From NCBI GenBank assembly GCA_020442385.1, contig JAGRKE010000002.1, forward strand, positions 372,001 through 436,000: 64,000 nt of DNA, read 5' to 3'. The position numbers and the translations under genes are program-made. Under the pieces are notes generated by a model. That model did not search any database and had not been told where the DNA came from. It worked only from the letters and a program-made list of their open reading frames with translations. This document shows, one piece after another, positions 17,127 through 24,936 of the stretch. This stretch comes from Alphaproteobacteria bacterium (GTDB lineage: Bacteria; Pseudomonadota; Alphaproteobacteria; Micavibrionales; Micavibrionaceae). Position 1 is the stretch's first letter, and each line of letters opens with the position of its first letter.

Positions 17127-17570
17127 TTATGGCTTTGCTTTTTTATCAAGAGCGACGCGCATTTTGGCCAATTCCACCTGCGCCCGTAAATCGATCTCAT
17201 CCATAATCGCGGTCAGCGCGGGGTCGGAAATATTTTCCCGGTGCGCCGCCACGACATCGGCGATATCAACCATATGCCCGACCGTCATAGTGCCGCCGAG
17301 CATCGCCATGCGTAGCCTATCAAGCTCATCCAAAATGGTGTTTGCACGCTTGCGCATGCGTTTGCGCGAGGCCCCGGCCGCCGGGTCTTCCGCGGCTTGC
17401 ACCGCCAACAACGCGTCAACGCGGGCGATGGACTGGGTCTTAGCTGCGGGGGCTGCGGCAGACGGACCAGAGGCGACAAAATCCTCAAAGCTGGAATCGC
17501 TTTGGGATGTTTTGCCTTTTTTGTTCGTTTTTGAGGGACCTTGGGTTTTGCCCGGACCTTGTACTTTCAT
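17127..17570 (-). CDS. fliX: FliX, flagellar assembly regulator
   Basis: In Caulobacter, FliX couples early flagellar assembly to the activity of the sigma-54 activator FlbD. The 147-residue product starts MKVQGPGKTQGPSKTNKKGK, has a disordered first third, then helical segments with ANTILDELDRLRMAMLGGTM and a C-terminal LRAQVELAKMRVALDKK. This layout matches FliX. The start at 17570 follows AGAGG by 9 nt. A longer frame to 17783 adds an implausible leader. A TATAAT box lies at 17596-17601 on this strand. It is divergent from flgI, and flbD is at 35085. Confidence 0.87.
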   Translation of the reverse strand: MKVQGPGKTQGPSKTNKKGKTSQSDSSFEDFVASGPSAAAPAAKTQSIARVDALLAVQAAEDPAAGASRKRMRKRANTILDELDRLRMAMLGGTMTVGHMVDIADVVAAHRENISDPALTAIMDEIDLRAQVELAKMRVALDKKAKP

Positions 17571-17739
17571 GAAATAACACCTCTTTTCTCTTTTTATTAT
17601 ACATGATTTGAAATTCCAAGGCGGAAAGATTTGCCGCATCGCAAGGCTCAAAAGACAAAAACGGCCCTGCATTTGCATATATTTCATAAGAACAATCCCG
17701 CTAACACCCTCATATAAAAAGACTTTTACCACAGCAAAA

Positions 17740-17756
17740 CTGGCACGAGTTTCGCA
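17740..17756 (+). promoter_or_regulatory. Sigma-54-type promoter of the flgI operon
   Basis: CTGGCACGAGTTTCGCA has GG and GC 10 nt apart and the full TGGCACG half of the consensus. The start of transcription would fall near 17767, about 65 nt before flgI. With the sites before flgB and flgF it forms a consistent set. Confidence 0.75.
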
Positions 17757-17772
17757 TATAAAACGTGTGAGC

Positions 17773-17823
17773 ATGAAAGACATGAAAACCCGCCGCAGAT
17801 ATCGGCACGGGTTTCAAGCGTAA
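17773..17823 (+). CDS. Possible 16-residue basic leader peptide before flgI
   Basis: A short frame encodes MKDMKTRRRYRHGFQA and stops 9 nt before the flgI ATG. It would begin only a few nucleotides after the inferred sigma-54 start point. AAACCCG (17786-17792) and CGGGTTT (17808-17814) within it can pair as a hairpin. It may be a leader peptide or just a structured leader read by chance. Confidence 0.2.
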   Translation: MKDMKTRRRYRHGFQA

Positions 17824-17832
17824 GAGATAAGC

Positions 17833-19005
17833 ATGACAAAGAACAAACTAATTGCCACGAACACCGCTTTTTCAACACTCAAAAGCTTTTTGAAGCTTTT
17901 GGGCGTTTTTGTGCTTTTTGCCCTGATCTCCTTGTCCTCCATGACAGGAGCAGAGGCAAAAACATCCCGCATTAAAGATATCGTCAATATCGAAGGCGTG
18001 CGTGACAACCAGCTGGTCGGTTACGGTCTGGTTGTCGGCCTGAACGGTACAGGCGATAGCTTAAATAACTCTCCCTTCACTGAACAAAGCCTGATTGCGA
18101 TGCTTGAGCGCCTCGGCGTGAATGTTCGCGGTCAGAACCTGAACACAGGTAACGTTGCAGCAGTGATGGTTACGGCTACTCTACCACCATTTACAAACCA
18201 AGGCTCACATATCGATGTGAACATCTCTGCGCTGGGCGATGCCTCCAGCTTGCTTGGCGGAACATTGCTCGTCACCCCCCTTCTGGCGGCAGATGGGGAG
18301 GTTTATGCCGTCGCGCAAGGCGAGGTCAGCATCTCAGGCTTTAGCGTTCAGGGTGATGCAGCCTCTGTAACGCAGAATATCCCGACCTCCGGCCGTATTG
18401 CGGAGGGCGGTATCGTCGAACGTGAAATTCAGTTCCGTCTTGAAGACCTGCAAAGTGTTCGCCTGGCCCTGAAGAACCCGGACTTCACAACCGCGCGCCG
18501 CATTTCACAAGCGATCAACGGCTTTACCTCCGCCAGTCTTGCAAAGGCCGAGAACTCAGCCAGCGTCGTGCTCAGCCGTCCGGCCAATTATGACGGCAGT
18601 ATCGTCGACCTTATTACAGATATTGAACAACTGCCTGTGCAGCCCGACCAACCCGCGCGCGTCGTGATCAGCGAACGCTCCGGCGTGATTGTGATCGGCG
18701 CGGATGTGCGGGTCAGCAGTGTCGCCATCGCACAAGGAAACTTAACCGTGCGCGTTACAGAAACACCGCAAGTCTCTCAAGCCAACCCGTTTGCCGAACA
18801 AGGCGAGACCATTGTCGTGCCCCGCAGCGATCTTGAGGTAAACCAATCCCCTGATGTGCGTCTGGCGATGCTTGAGACCGGGGTGACGCTGCAAGATCTG
18901 GTCACCGGCCTGAACAGCCTGGGCATGCAGCCGCGCGACATCATCACAATCCTGCAAGCCGTGAAGGCCGCAGGCGCCCTGCAAGCCGAGATCGAGGTGA
19001 TGTAA
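17833..19005 (+). CDS. flgI: FlgI, P-ring protein
   Basis: FlgI forms the periplasmic P ring around the rod. The 390-residue protein has a signal peptide ending near GAEAKT and then IKDIVNIEGVRDNQLVGYGL and VVGLNGTGD, the family signature. Later segments NVAAVMVTATLPPFTNQGSH and GTLLVTPLLAADGEVYAVAQ also match. The C-terminus LVTGLNSLGMQPRDIITILQ is typical. Its stop overlaps the flgJ start. Confidence 0.97.
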   Translation: MTKNKLIATNTAFSTLKSFLKLLGVFVLFALISLSSMTGAEAKTSRIKDIVNIEGVRDNQLVGYGLVVGLNGTGDSLNNSPFTEQSLIAMLERLGVNVRGQNLNTGNVAAVMVTATLPPFTNQGSHIDVNISALGDASSLLGGTLLVTPLLAADGEVYAVAQGEVSISGFSVQGDAASVTQNIPTSGRIAEGGIVEREIQFRLEDLQSVRLALKNPDFTTARRISQAINGFTSASLAKAENSASVVLSRPANYDGSIVDLITDIEQLPVQPDQPARVVISERSGVIVIGADVRVSSVAIAQGNLTVRVTETPQVSQANPFAEQGETIVVPRSDLEVNQSPDVRLAMLETGVTLQDLVTGLNSLGMQPRDIITILQAVKAAGALQAEIEVM

Positions 19006-19418
19006 TGAGCGAATTTCTTACACCAGATACCAGCCTTGCCCTGATGCGCGCCGCCCAAGGCGAAAGCACAAAGAGCGCCAGCGCGCTGAAAAATCTGGGC
19101 ACGAAAGATGCGCAAAAAATAAATGAAACGGCGCAAGAATTCGAAGCGGTTTTCCTGTCTGAAATGCTTAAGCCCATGTTTCAAGGCATTGAGACAGACG
19201 GCATGTTCGGCGGCGGCAAAGGCGAAGAAGTTTTCCGCAGTTTCATGCTTCAGGAATACGGCAAGATCATGAGCCAGACCGGCGGCATCGGACTGGCCGA
19301 TCATGTGCGCGACCAGATTATACAGCTGCAGGCTGCGCAAGACTCCCCTGCCGACATAAAGATTTTAGCAAACACAACCAATGAGGAAGGATCCGTTGAT
19401 GACACAAGCATTGAATAA
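19005..19418 (+). CDS. flgJ: FlgJ, rod-binding cap protein (no muramidase domain)
   Basis: The 137-residue protein corresponds to the N-terminal rod-capping domain of FlgJ: ETAQEFEAVFLSEMLKPMFQ, GMFGGGKGEEVFRSFMLQEY and GKIMSQTGGIGLADHV. The C-terminal muramidase of enterobacterial FlgJ is absent, as is normal in alphaproteobacteria, so another enzyme must open the peptidoglycan. It overlaps flgI by one base and the next gene by 20 nt. Confidence 0.93.
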   Translation: MSEFLTPDTSLALMRAAQGESTKSASALKNLGTKDAQKINETAQEFEAVFLSEMLKPMFQGIETDGMFGGGKGEEVFRSFMLQEYGKIMSQTGGIGLADHVRDQIIQLQAAQDSPADIKILANTTNEEGSVDDTSIE

Positions 19419-19845
19419 AGCTGCCGCAAGCGAACAAACATTGTTACCTGAAAATAAATCAGACGCTTTGAAGGCGCTGATCCGCTTGTCTGAAAAAATC
19501 ATCGGCTTGTCCGAGCAAGAAACGCAGGCGCTTATTCAAAATGATCTGGCCGTCTTCGCCCTTTTGCAAAGAGAAAAAAGTGTAATGGCCGTGAATTACG
19601 CCAAAGCCTCAGAAGAATTCCGCGGGCGCTATGAAGAATTCCGCGCCGCCGATCCCGGCCTGCTGGATCGTCTCGATAACCTGCAAAAGGATATGGGCGA
19701 GAAGCTGCGCAGCAACAATGAAATCGTCACAAGAATGTTTAAGCGCAGCAAAAAGAAAACATCAGAAACCCTTCTAACTGTTCAGGAATTGGCGCAACAA
19801 AAACCAATAAAAATGAACAATGAAGACAACCGCACAGGAGCATAA
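19399..19845 (+). CDS. FlgN-like helical protein (first of a tandem pair)
   Basis: The 148-residue product is almost fully helical. Its pattern LIRLSEKIIGLSEQETQALI, then QNDLAVFALLQREKSVMAVN, resembles FlgN, the export chaperone of hook-filament junction proteins. The start at 19399 follows AGGAAGG by 8 nt. An in-frame ATG at 19381 lacks this. It overlaps the end of flgJ and is followed 6 nt later by a second gene of similar size and layout. Family membership is inferred from layout and context. Confidence 0.65.
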   Translation: MTQALNKAAASEQTLLPENKSDALKALIRLSEKIIGLSEQETQALIQNDLAVFALLQREKSVMAVNYAKASEEFRGRYEEFRAADPGLLDRLDNLQKDMGEKLRSNNEIVTRMFKRSKKKTSETLLTVQELAQQKPIKMNNEDNRTGA

Positions 19846-19850
19846 TCGCC

Positions 19851-20351
19851 ATGACCATGCACCATAATTCTCACACAAATCTGGAAGCGCAGGCTTACAA
19901 TTTTGCCCTGCCGCGCGATCCTGAAATGGCTCTGGACGAAACCATTCGTATTATAGAGCGCCTGCAAGGTGTTTACGAGCGTGAAACCGATGCGCTTTTG
20001 AACGCCGACACAAAAGAATTCCTCAGCTTGCAAAATGAGAAGCTGGAAGCTGCCGTGTTCTACCAAAAGAGCATTGAAGAAATCAAACTGCGCAAAGAGG
20101 AGATGCTCGGTGCAAGCCCAGCCAAAAAAGACAAGCTGCGTCAAATGCAGGCCGATTTCTCGACCCTTGCACAGAAAAACAAAGAAGCTCTGAGCCGCAT
20201 GCAGCGCACCGTTGAGCGTTTGGGCAACACGATCCGCAGCGCCGCGAAAGATGCCGCCCTGAAGAAAAGAGCCACCAGCTACGGCGAGACCGGGATGCTC
20301 GATAAGGGCGAAAAGAAAAGCGTTTCGATGGGCGTCACCGAAACAGCATAA
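19851..20351 (+). CDS. FlgN-like helical protein (second of a tandem pair)
   Basis: The 166-residue product shares the plan of the preceding protein: a helix with RIIERLQGVYERETDALLNA and then DTKEFLSLQNEKLEAAVFYQ, the 'one budding subunit, one turn of Leu/Glu' pattern of FlgN-type chaperones. The C-terminus is Lys/Ser-rich and probably disordered. AGGAG lies 10 nt before the first ATG. Two adjacent FlgN-like genes could divide work between different filament-side clients. Confidence 0.65.
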   Translation: MTMHHNSHTNLEAQAYNFALPRDPEMALDETIRIIERLQGVYERETDALLNADTKEFLSLQNEKLEAAVFYQKSIEEIKLRKEEMLGASPAKKDKLRQMQADFSTLAQKNKEALSRMQRTVERLGNTIRSAAKDAALKKRATSYGETGMLDKGEKKSVSMGVTETA

Positions 20352-20384
20352 GGACAAAGCGTAACTAAAAAGGACTTTAATTAT

Positions 20385-22007
20385 ATGGACATAGGAAGTT
20401 TCTTCACACTTCAGGCGATGATGCCAAACGGATCTTCAAATAGCGACAAGGGCGGGGCAGCTCTTGGCGCATCGTCGTTTGAGGACGGCGCGAATTTTAT
20501 CGACCTGATCCTGAGCTACATGAAGGAACTCGGCGAAGCCAAAGACGAGCAAATTAAGCAGGAAAAAGAAGACATGCGCCTTGCGAAGATGCTGGCGGAC
20601 AACCCTGAAGTGGCCGAACAACTCGAGAAACTTTCCATTAACGACGCCTCCGATCTGGCTGATATTTTGGCGCTGAACCAGCAAGCCTTTGATGACATCA
20701 TGAAGCCAGTTGAGGTGCGCCAAACAATCTCAACAGGTACGGTCGAAACACCTGAGGGTCCAAAAAATATCACGGATATTCTGTTTATCGACACCACGCA
20801 AAACCACCGCCCTATCGTGAATAAAATCAAGGCGATCGTCGATAAAGTTCAAAAAGCGGCTGAAAAAAATCCTTCGCAATTAATCGCTGCAAACCTTACG
20901 CCCGAGCAGCTGACAGATTTGCAAGATTACCTCACCGCGCTGGAGAATGGCGAGACCCCGGATGTACAACCTGATGCGGGCCTTATCGTCGGCCTAATCA
21001 AATTGCTACCGCCGCAAGCACGCCCAGATCTGATCATTACAGGCCAAAGCCTAATCATCGCGACGCGCCCTGTTGAAGTTGCAGGCAAGAAAAATCCAAA
21101 CGTAGCGAATGACCTGAGTGCGCACCTCAGCGCCCTCAACACCCCTGAAAATGCAGCAGTGACAACAACCGCTACAGCCGCCTCAAACGCTCAAGGCAGC
21201 GCCCCAACAACGCAGAGTGATGCGCAGACTCAAAGCACACCAAGCCTGATTAGCGGTGAAGATGCCTCTGAATCCGTTGCTTCTTTTGAAAAGGCCATGG
21301 ACAAAGCCGTGCTCACAACAGATGAGAAAAGCCACAACACCGGCGGCGAACAAAAAACACATGAGCGCACCCCCCTGCCCGCAAGCAACGCAGCCTCGCA
21401 CACACCGCCTGCTCCGGCCCTGAACGCAAACGACATGCTGGTGGCGCTAATTGATCCTGATAGCCCGCTTATGACACAATTCGGCCTGACACAAACAGTG
21501 TCAGCCAACCCCGCAAACCTTGCCAATCTGACCAACCCGGTCACGCAGGGCTACACCGCGGGGATGAGCGCGCCAGCTGTACAAACACTCAACAACGCGC
21601 TGCAACGCCTCGCGCAAAACGGCAAAGATGCGCAGATTACACTACGCCTCGACCCGCCAGAGCTGGGCCGGATTAACGCCAAGTTGCAATTCGAAAAGAG
21701 CAACGCACTTAAGACAACCCTGACCGTTGAGAAGCCGGAAACTTACGCGATGCTCCAACGCGACACACACTCGCTTGAGCGCGCGCTTCAAGATATCGGG
21801 CTGGATGTGAGTGATGGCATCAATCTGGAATTGGCCGAGCAAGGCTTCAATTTCGATCAAGGCGGCAACGAGCGCGGCGGCGGGCATGATGCCGGCGGCA
21901 CAGGTGCGGGTAGCACAACAGAAGCCCCTGAAGAGATTATTCAATCAACCATGATGTGGCATGTAGACCCCGAAACCGGGCACACACGCTACAATATTTT
22001 GGCGTAG
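20385..22007 (+). CDS. fliK: FliK, hook-length control protein
   Basis: FliK measures hook length and switches export specificity. The 540-residue protein has a poorly conserved N-terminal part, an Ala/Thr/Ser/Pro-rich middle (about 240-370) and the conserved C-terminal hook domain (about 405-490) with DAQITLRLDPPELGRINAKL, QFEKSNALKTTLTVEKPETY and LERALQDIGLDVSDG. It precedes flgD and flgE, the hook cap and hook genes. A second FliK-like gene is at 41259. Confidence 0.9.
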   Translation: MDIGSFFTLQAMMPNGSSNSDKGGAALGASSFEDGANFIDLILSYMKELGEAKDEQIKQEKEDMRLAKMLADNPEVAEQLEKLSINDASDLADILALNQQAFDDIMKPVEVRQTISTGTVETPEGPKNITDILFIDTTQNHRPIVNKIKAIVDKVQKAAEKNPSQLIAANLTPEQLTDLQDYLTALENGETPDVQPDAGLIVGLIKLLPPQARPDLIITGQSLIIATRPVEVAGKKNPNVANDLSAHLSALNTPENAAVTTTATAASNAQGSAPTTQSDAQTQSTPSLISGEDASESVASFEKAMDKAVLTTDEKSHNTGGEQKTHERTPLPASNAASHTPPAPALNANDMLVALIDPDSPLMTQFGLTQTVSANPANLANLTNPVTQGYTAGMSAPAVQTLNNALQRLAQNGKDAQITLRLDPPELGRINAKLQFEKSNALKTTLTVEKPETYAMLQRDTHSLERALQDIGLDVSDGINLELAEQGFNFDQGGNERGGGHDAGGTGAGSTTEAPEEIIQSTMMWHVDPETGHTRYNILA

Positions 22008-22033
22008 ACGAGACGATATAAAGGAGAAAACCA

Positions 22034-22744
22034 ATGGTATCAGACGTAACAATCGGAACAGCGATCGATCAGCAATCGAAAACGGCCGCCTCTATTTCGT
22101 CCCTCGCCGAGGACTTTACAGACTTCTTGAATTTGCTGACCGTACAGCTGCAAAACCAAGACCCTCTGGAGCCGCTGGATACAAACGAGCTGACCAATCA
22201 GATCGTGGCCTTTACAGGCGTGGAACAGCAAATCAACACCAACCAGAAGCTCGACAGCCTCGTGGCCCTGCAACTCAGCAACGCGCTGGGATCGGCCCTA
22301 GGCTATGTTGGTCTGGATGCCAGCTACGTTTCCTCTGAATTCTATTCTGACGGCGAAACCCCCGTCTCCATTCACTACGCTTTGGATGGGGTGGCCGTAG
22401 AAAACACCATCCGTATTGTCGATGAAGAAGGCACAACTGTTTTTGAAACCTCCGGCTCTACGGCGGCGGGTTCACAAGAATTCGTCTGGGACGGCAAAGA
22501 CAAGTTCGGAAACCCCGTCGAGCCCGGCACCTTCGAAATTCGCGTTGATGCGCTGGATGCCCAAGGCAAAGCTTTAGGCTCCAGCACGGTTGTGGAAGGC
22601 CGCGTTACAGGCGTTGAAACGCAAAACGGTGCCATCTTCCTGATTGTCGGCGAGCGCGCGGTTTCAATCAGTCAGGTTCTAAACGCCAAAATACCTGATG
22701 AAATAATTACACCACCCGAAGGCACAACAGAGGAGGACGCATGA
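22034..22744 (+). CDS. flgD: FlgD, hook cap (scaffold) protein
   Basis: FlgD caps the growing hook. The 236-residue protein has the N-terminal FlgD signature (EDFTDFLNLLTVQLQNQDPL, then EPLDTNELTNQIVAFTGVEQ), the FLN-like middle domain and a TUDOR-like C-terminus. The segment SQEFVWDGKDKFGNPVEPGT is characteristic. It lies between fliK and flgE. Its stop overlaps the start of a 22-codon frame. Confidence 0.95.
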   Translation: MVSDVTIGTAIDQQSKTAASISSLAEDFTDFLNLLTVQLQNQDPLEPLDTNELTNQIVAFTGVEQQINTNQKLDSLVALQLSNALGSALGYVGLDASYVSSEFYSDGETPVSIHYALDGVAVENTIRIVDEEGTTVFETSGSTAAGSQEFVWDGKDKFGNPVEPGTFEIRVDALDAQGKALGSSTVVEGRVTGVETQNGAIFLIVGERAVSISQVLNAKIPDEIITPPEGTTEEDA

Positions 22745-22809
22745 ATGTAGATCACATTGATGATGGGCCCCCTTCAGAGCCCGAAAACAATTTAATTTTA
22801 ACCCCTTAA
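22741..22809 (+). CDS. Possible 22-residue peptide coupled to flgD
   Basis: The frame starts inside the flgD stop (ATGA) and encodes a short acidic peptide beginning MNVDHIDDGPPSEPENN. GAGGAGG lies 4 nt before its ATG, at the end of the flgD coding sequence. That is a strong ribosome site but a close spacing, and the Glu-Glu codons of flgD could account for it. It lies in the flgD-flgE gap. Reality is uncertain. Confidence 0.25.
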   Translation: MNVDHIDDGPPSEPENNLILTP

Positions 22810-22860
22810 AACAGATTAACAGACACAAAACTTAGGACTTATATAAAAAGGAGAAAAACT

Positions 22861-24621
22861 ATGGGACTTTTTGGATCTTTATTTACCGGCGTATCAGCAT
22901 TGTTCAGCCAATCGCAAAACACAGCGATTATCTCGAACAACATCGCCAACATTTCAACAACAGGCTTTAAGCGCTCTGAAGCGGCTTTCGAAAGCTTGGT
23001 AACATCACAAAGCAGATTGTCCACCTACTCACCCGGTACGGTGACGGTGAACCGCCTGCAGCGTGTGGACCAGCAAGGCGCACTTCAGCAAACAGCCTCA
23101 ACAACCGACGCAGCGATTTCCGGTAACGGTTTCTTCGCGGTCAAGAGAGACCCTGACAACACGCAGGAATTCCTGTACACGCGCGCCGGACAATTCTCGG
23201 AAGACTCACAAGGTCTGCTGAGAAATGCTGCCGGGTTTGCACTTTATGCTTGGCCGATTGATGCCAACGGAAGCCTGCCGGCCAACCAAGGGGACTTAAC
23301 CTCTTTGGTTCCGGCTGACGTCGCCTTCCTCGGCGGCTTGACGCGCCCAACCTCCAGCGCCGAACTGGCGATTAATCTGGATGCAAACGCGGTCGACCAA
23401 ACACTGTCATCCGCCTTAACAAGCGCCGTTGATTTCTCTCGCGGTATTACCGTGTTTGACTCCCTCGGAAGCTCGCAGGTTCTGACCTTTGAATACACCA
23501 AAGTTTACGGTCCACAAGCAACGGCCGCCGGAACGATCGGTGATCTTCAGGCAACAGACGAGTTGGTGAACGATCTCGGGCTGACAGTCGGTAACGAGTT
23601 TGAAATCTCTTCAGAACTCGGCGGTCCGCTCACACTGACCGTTGTTTCCGGCACACCAACCGTTGCCGGTGAAATTCAAACCGTGAATGACATCATCACC
23701 GAAATTAACAATGCAGGTCTGGGCGTCAGCGCCTCACTGGGTAATGATGGTGAATTGATCATCCGCCGTGATGAATTTACTGGCGGTGCGGTCAATACCC
23801 TAACATTGGAAAATACCGTTGGCGTTCCTTTGACAGGCTTGGGCATCACCCTGACAGCCAACCCGCAAACCTTTACAGGTGACGACCTGACACTGACTGG
23901 CGATTACGACAACGGTACGCCAGCGGATACACCACCATACAGTACGGGCGATGCGTTGACAGGCCACACCTTCCCAGCCTTCCAGTTCTTGCCTGGCGAT
24001 GCGCAGTACAACGACCGTGGTTGGTGGCAGCTGAATATCGTTCATCCGGACGGTACATCCTTGTCACGCGGCTTACTGAACTTTAACGGTGACGGTACGC
24101 TCAACTCCATTCCTGACAATGACGGAAACACAGATATCAACCTGTCGCAAATTGACTGGAACAACGGCTCTGAAGCCCAAAATATCAACATCGATATTGA
24201 GCGCTTCTCTCAGTTTTCCGGGAACTTTGATGTGATCTTTTCCGATCAGAATGGTGCCGAGCTGGGTCTGCGAACCGGTGTAGAAATCGACCGTGATGGC
24301 TTCATCATTGCCCGATTCTCCAACGGTGCGTCAGCGACGCTCTATAAGATGCCTCTGATCACCTTCGCGAACTCAAACGGTCTGACCGAGGTTTCAGGAA
24401 CGGCCTATAGCGAAAACTCAGAATCCGGCGAGGAAAACCTGCGTGAAGCAGGCACCGGCGGCGCGGGCTTTATTGAGCCTTCAACACTGGAAGCCTCCAA
24501 CGTAGATCTGGCGGACGAGTTTGCGCGTTTGATCGTCTCTCAAAGAGCGTTCGGAGCAGGAACCCGTCTGATCAACACTGTTGACCAGATGACACAGGAT
24601 CTTCTGAGCCTGAGAAACTAA
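22861..24621 (+). CDS. flgE: FlgE, hook protein
   Basis: FlgE builds the hook. The 586-residue protein opens with the rod/hook signature (SQNTAIISNNIANISTTGFK) and ends with ASNVDLADEFARLIVSQRAF and AGTRLINTVDQMTQDLLSLR. It is longer than E. coli FlgE (about 400 residues) because of extra domains in the middle (about 215-345), including a hook/flagellin-IN-like segment (VNDIITEINNAGLGVSASLG). It ends the fliK-flgD-flgE group and is directly followed by the structured element at 24629. Confidence 0.95.
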   Translation: MGLFGSLFTGVSALFSQSQNTAIISNNIANISTTGFKRSEAAFESLVTSQSRLSTYSPGTVTVNRLQRVDQQGALQQTASTTDAAISGNGFFAVKRDPDNTQEFLYTRAGQFSEDSQGLLRNAAGFALYAWPIDANGSLPANQGDLTSLVPADVAFLGGLTRPTSSAELAINLDANAVDQTLSSALTSAVDFSRGITVFDSLGSSQVLTFEYTKVYGPQATAAGTIGDLQATDELVNDLGLTVGNEFEISSELGGPLTLTVVSGTPTVAGEIQTVNDIITEINNAGLGVSASLGNDGELIIRRDEFTGGAVNTLTLENTVGVPLTGLGITLTANPQTFTGDDLTLTGDYDNGTPADTPPYSTGDALTGHTFPAFQFLPGDAQYNDRGWWQLNIVHPDGTSLSRGLLNFNGDGTLNSIPDNDGNTDINLSQIDWNNGSEAQNINIDIERFSQFSGNFDVIFSDQNGAELGLRTGVEIDRDGFIIARFSNGASATLYKMPLITFANSNGLTEVSGTAYSENSESGEENLREAGTGGAGFIEPSTLEASNVDLADEFARLIVSQRAFGAGTRLINTVDQMTQDLLSLRN

Positions 24622-24628
24622 TAAGGAT

Positions 24629-24836
24629 AGGACCTAGAGCTCTGGGCTTGCTACCCGGCATACCCTAACCCCCAGAGCTCTGGTCCTTGAATAGCTACAG
24701 GAAGCATGATCCAGGATGGATACCGCGATTGTAGCTTGGGCGCATCGGGCAATGCCCGACCCAACCTTACCCCACCCTGGTAAGGTCCCCAACGGGAAGA
24801 ACCCAACCGCTTCGGTGCGCCCACTTTTATTTTTTT
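24629..24836 (+). ncRNA. Strongly structured non-coding element between flgE and flagellin (candidate RNA)
   Basis: Starting 8 nt after the flgE stop, this stretch folds almost entirely. Stem A pairs 24629-24646 with 24671-24687 (17 bp, one bulge, 24-nt loop). Stem B pairs 24693-24699 with 24730-24736 (7 bp). Stem C pairs 24737-24744 with 24816-24823 (8 bp) and encloses a 6-bp triloop hairpin (24745-24759), an 8-bp hairpin (24764-24786), and weaker GGG/CCC (24794-24804) and CCG/CGG (24807-24815) hairpins. A T-rich tail follows at 24825-24836. A multibranched body plus a T-tail suits a small RNA or a complex 3' UTR ending in a terminator. Signatures of SRP RNA, RNase P, tmRNA and tRNA are absent. 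Confidence 0.5.
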
Positions 24837-24857
24837 GTGTTTTATGTAAGGTAACGT

Positions 24858-24888
24858 TTGGAAATTATTAGGGATTGCATGCTATAGT
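24858..24888 (+). promoter_or_regulatory. Possible sigma-70-type promoter of the LamG-flagellin gene
   Basis: TTGGAA at 24858 and TATAGT at 24883 are 19 nt apart, longer than ideal. The -10 is preceded by TGC, as in extended -10 promoters. No GG-N10-GC site is present before this flagellin. Confidence 0.35.
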
Positions 24889-24936
24889 ATATGCTAGACA
24901 TATTTGTGTGCATGAACGAAGGATACGTGAGGCCAC

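Noticed and set aside
24629-24836. Structured element as SRP RNA, RNase P RNA, tmRNA or a tRNA
   Set aside because: The diagnostic sequences (GGAAGNAGC apical loop of SRP RNA, the GAGGAAAGUCC start of RNase P RNA, a TpsiC arm) are missing on both strands.
24629-24836. flg-Rhizobiales RNA motif
   Set aside because: That motif is described upstream of basal-body operons in Rhizobiales. Here the element follows flgE and precedes flagellin, and I could not match its structure from memory.
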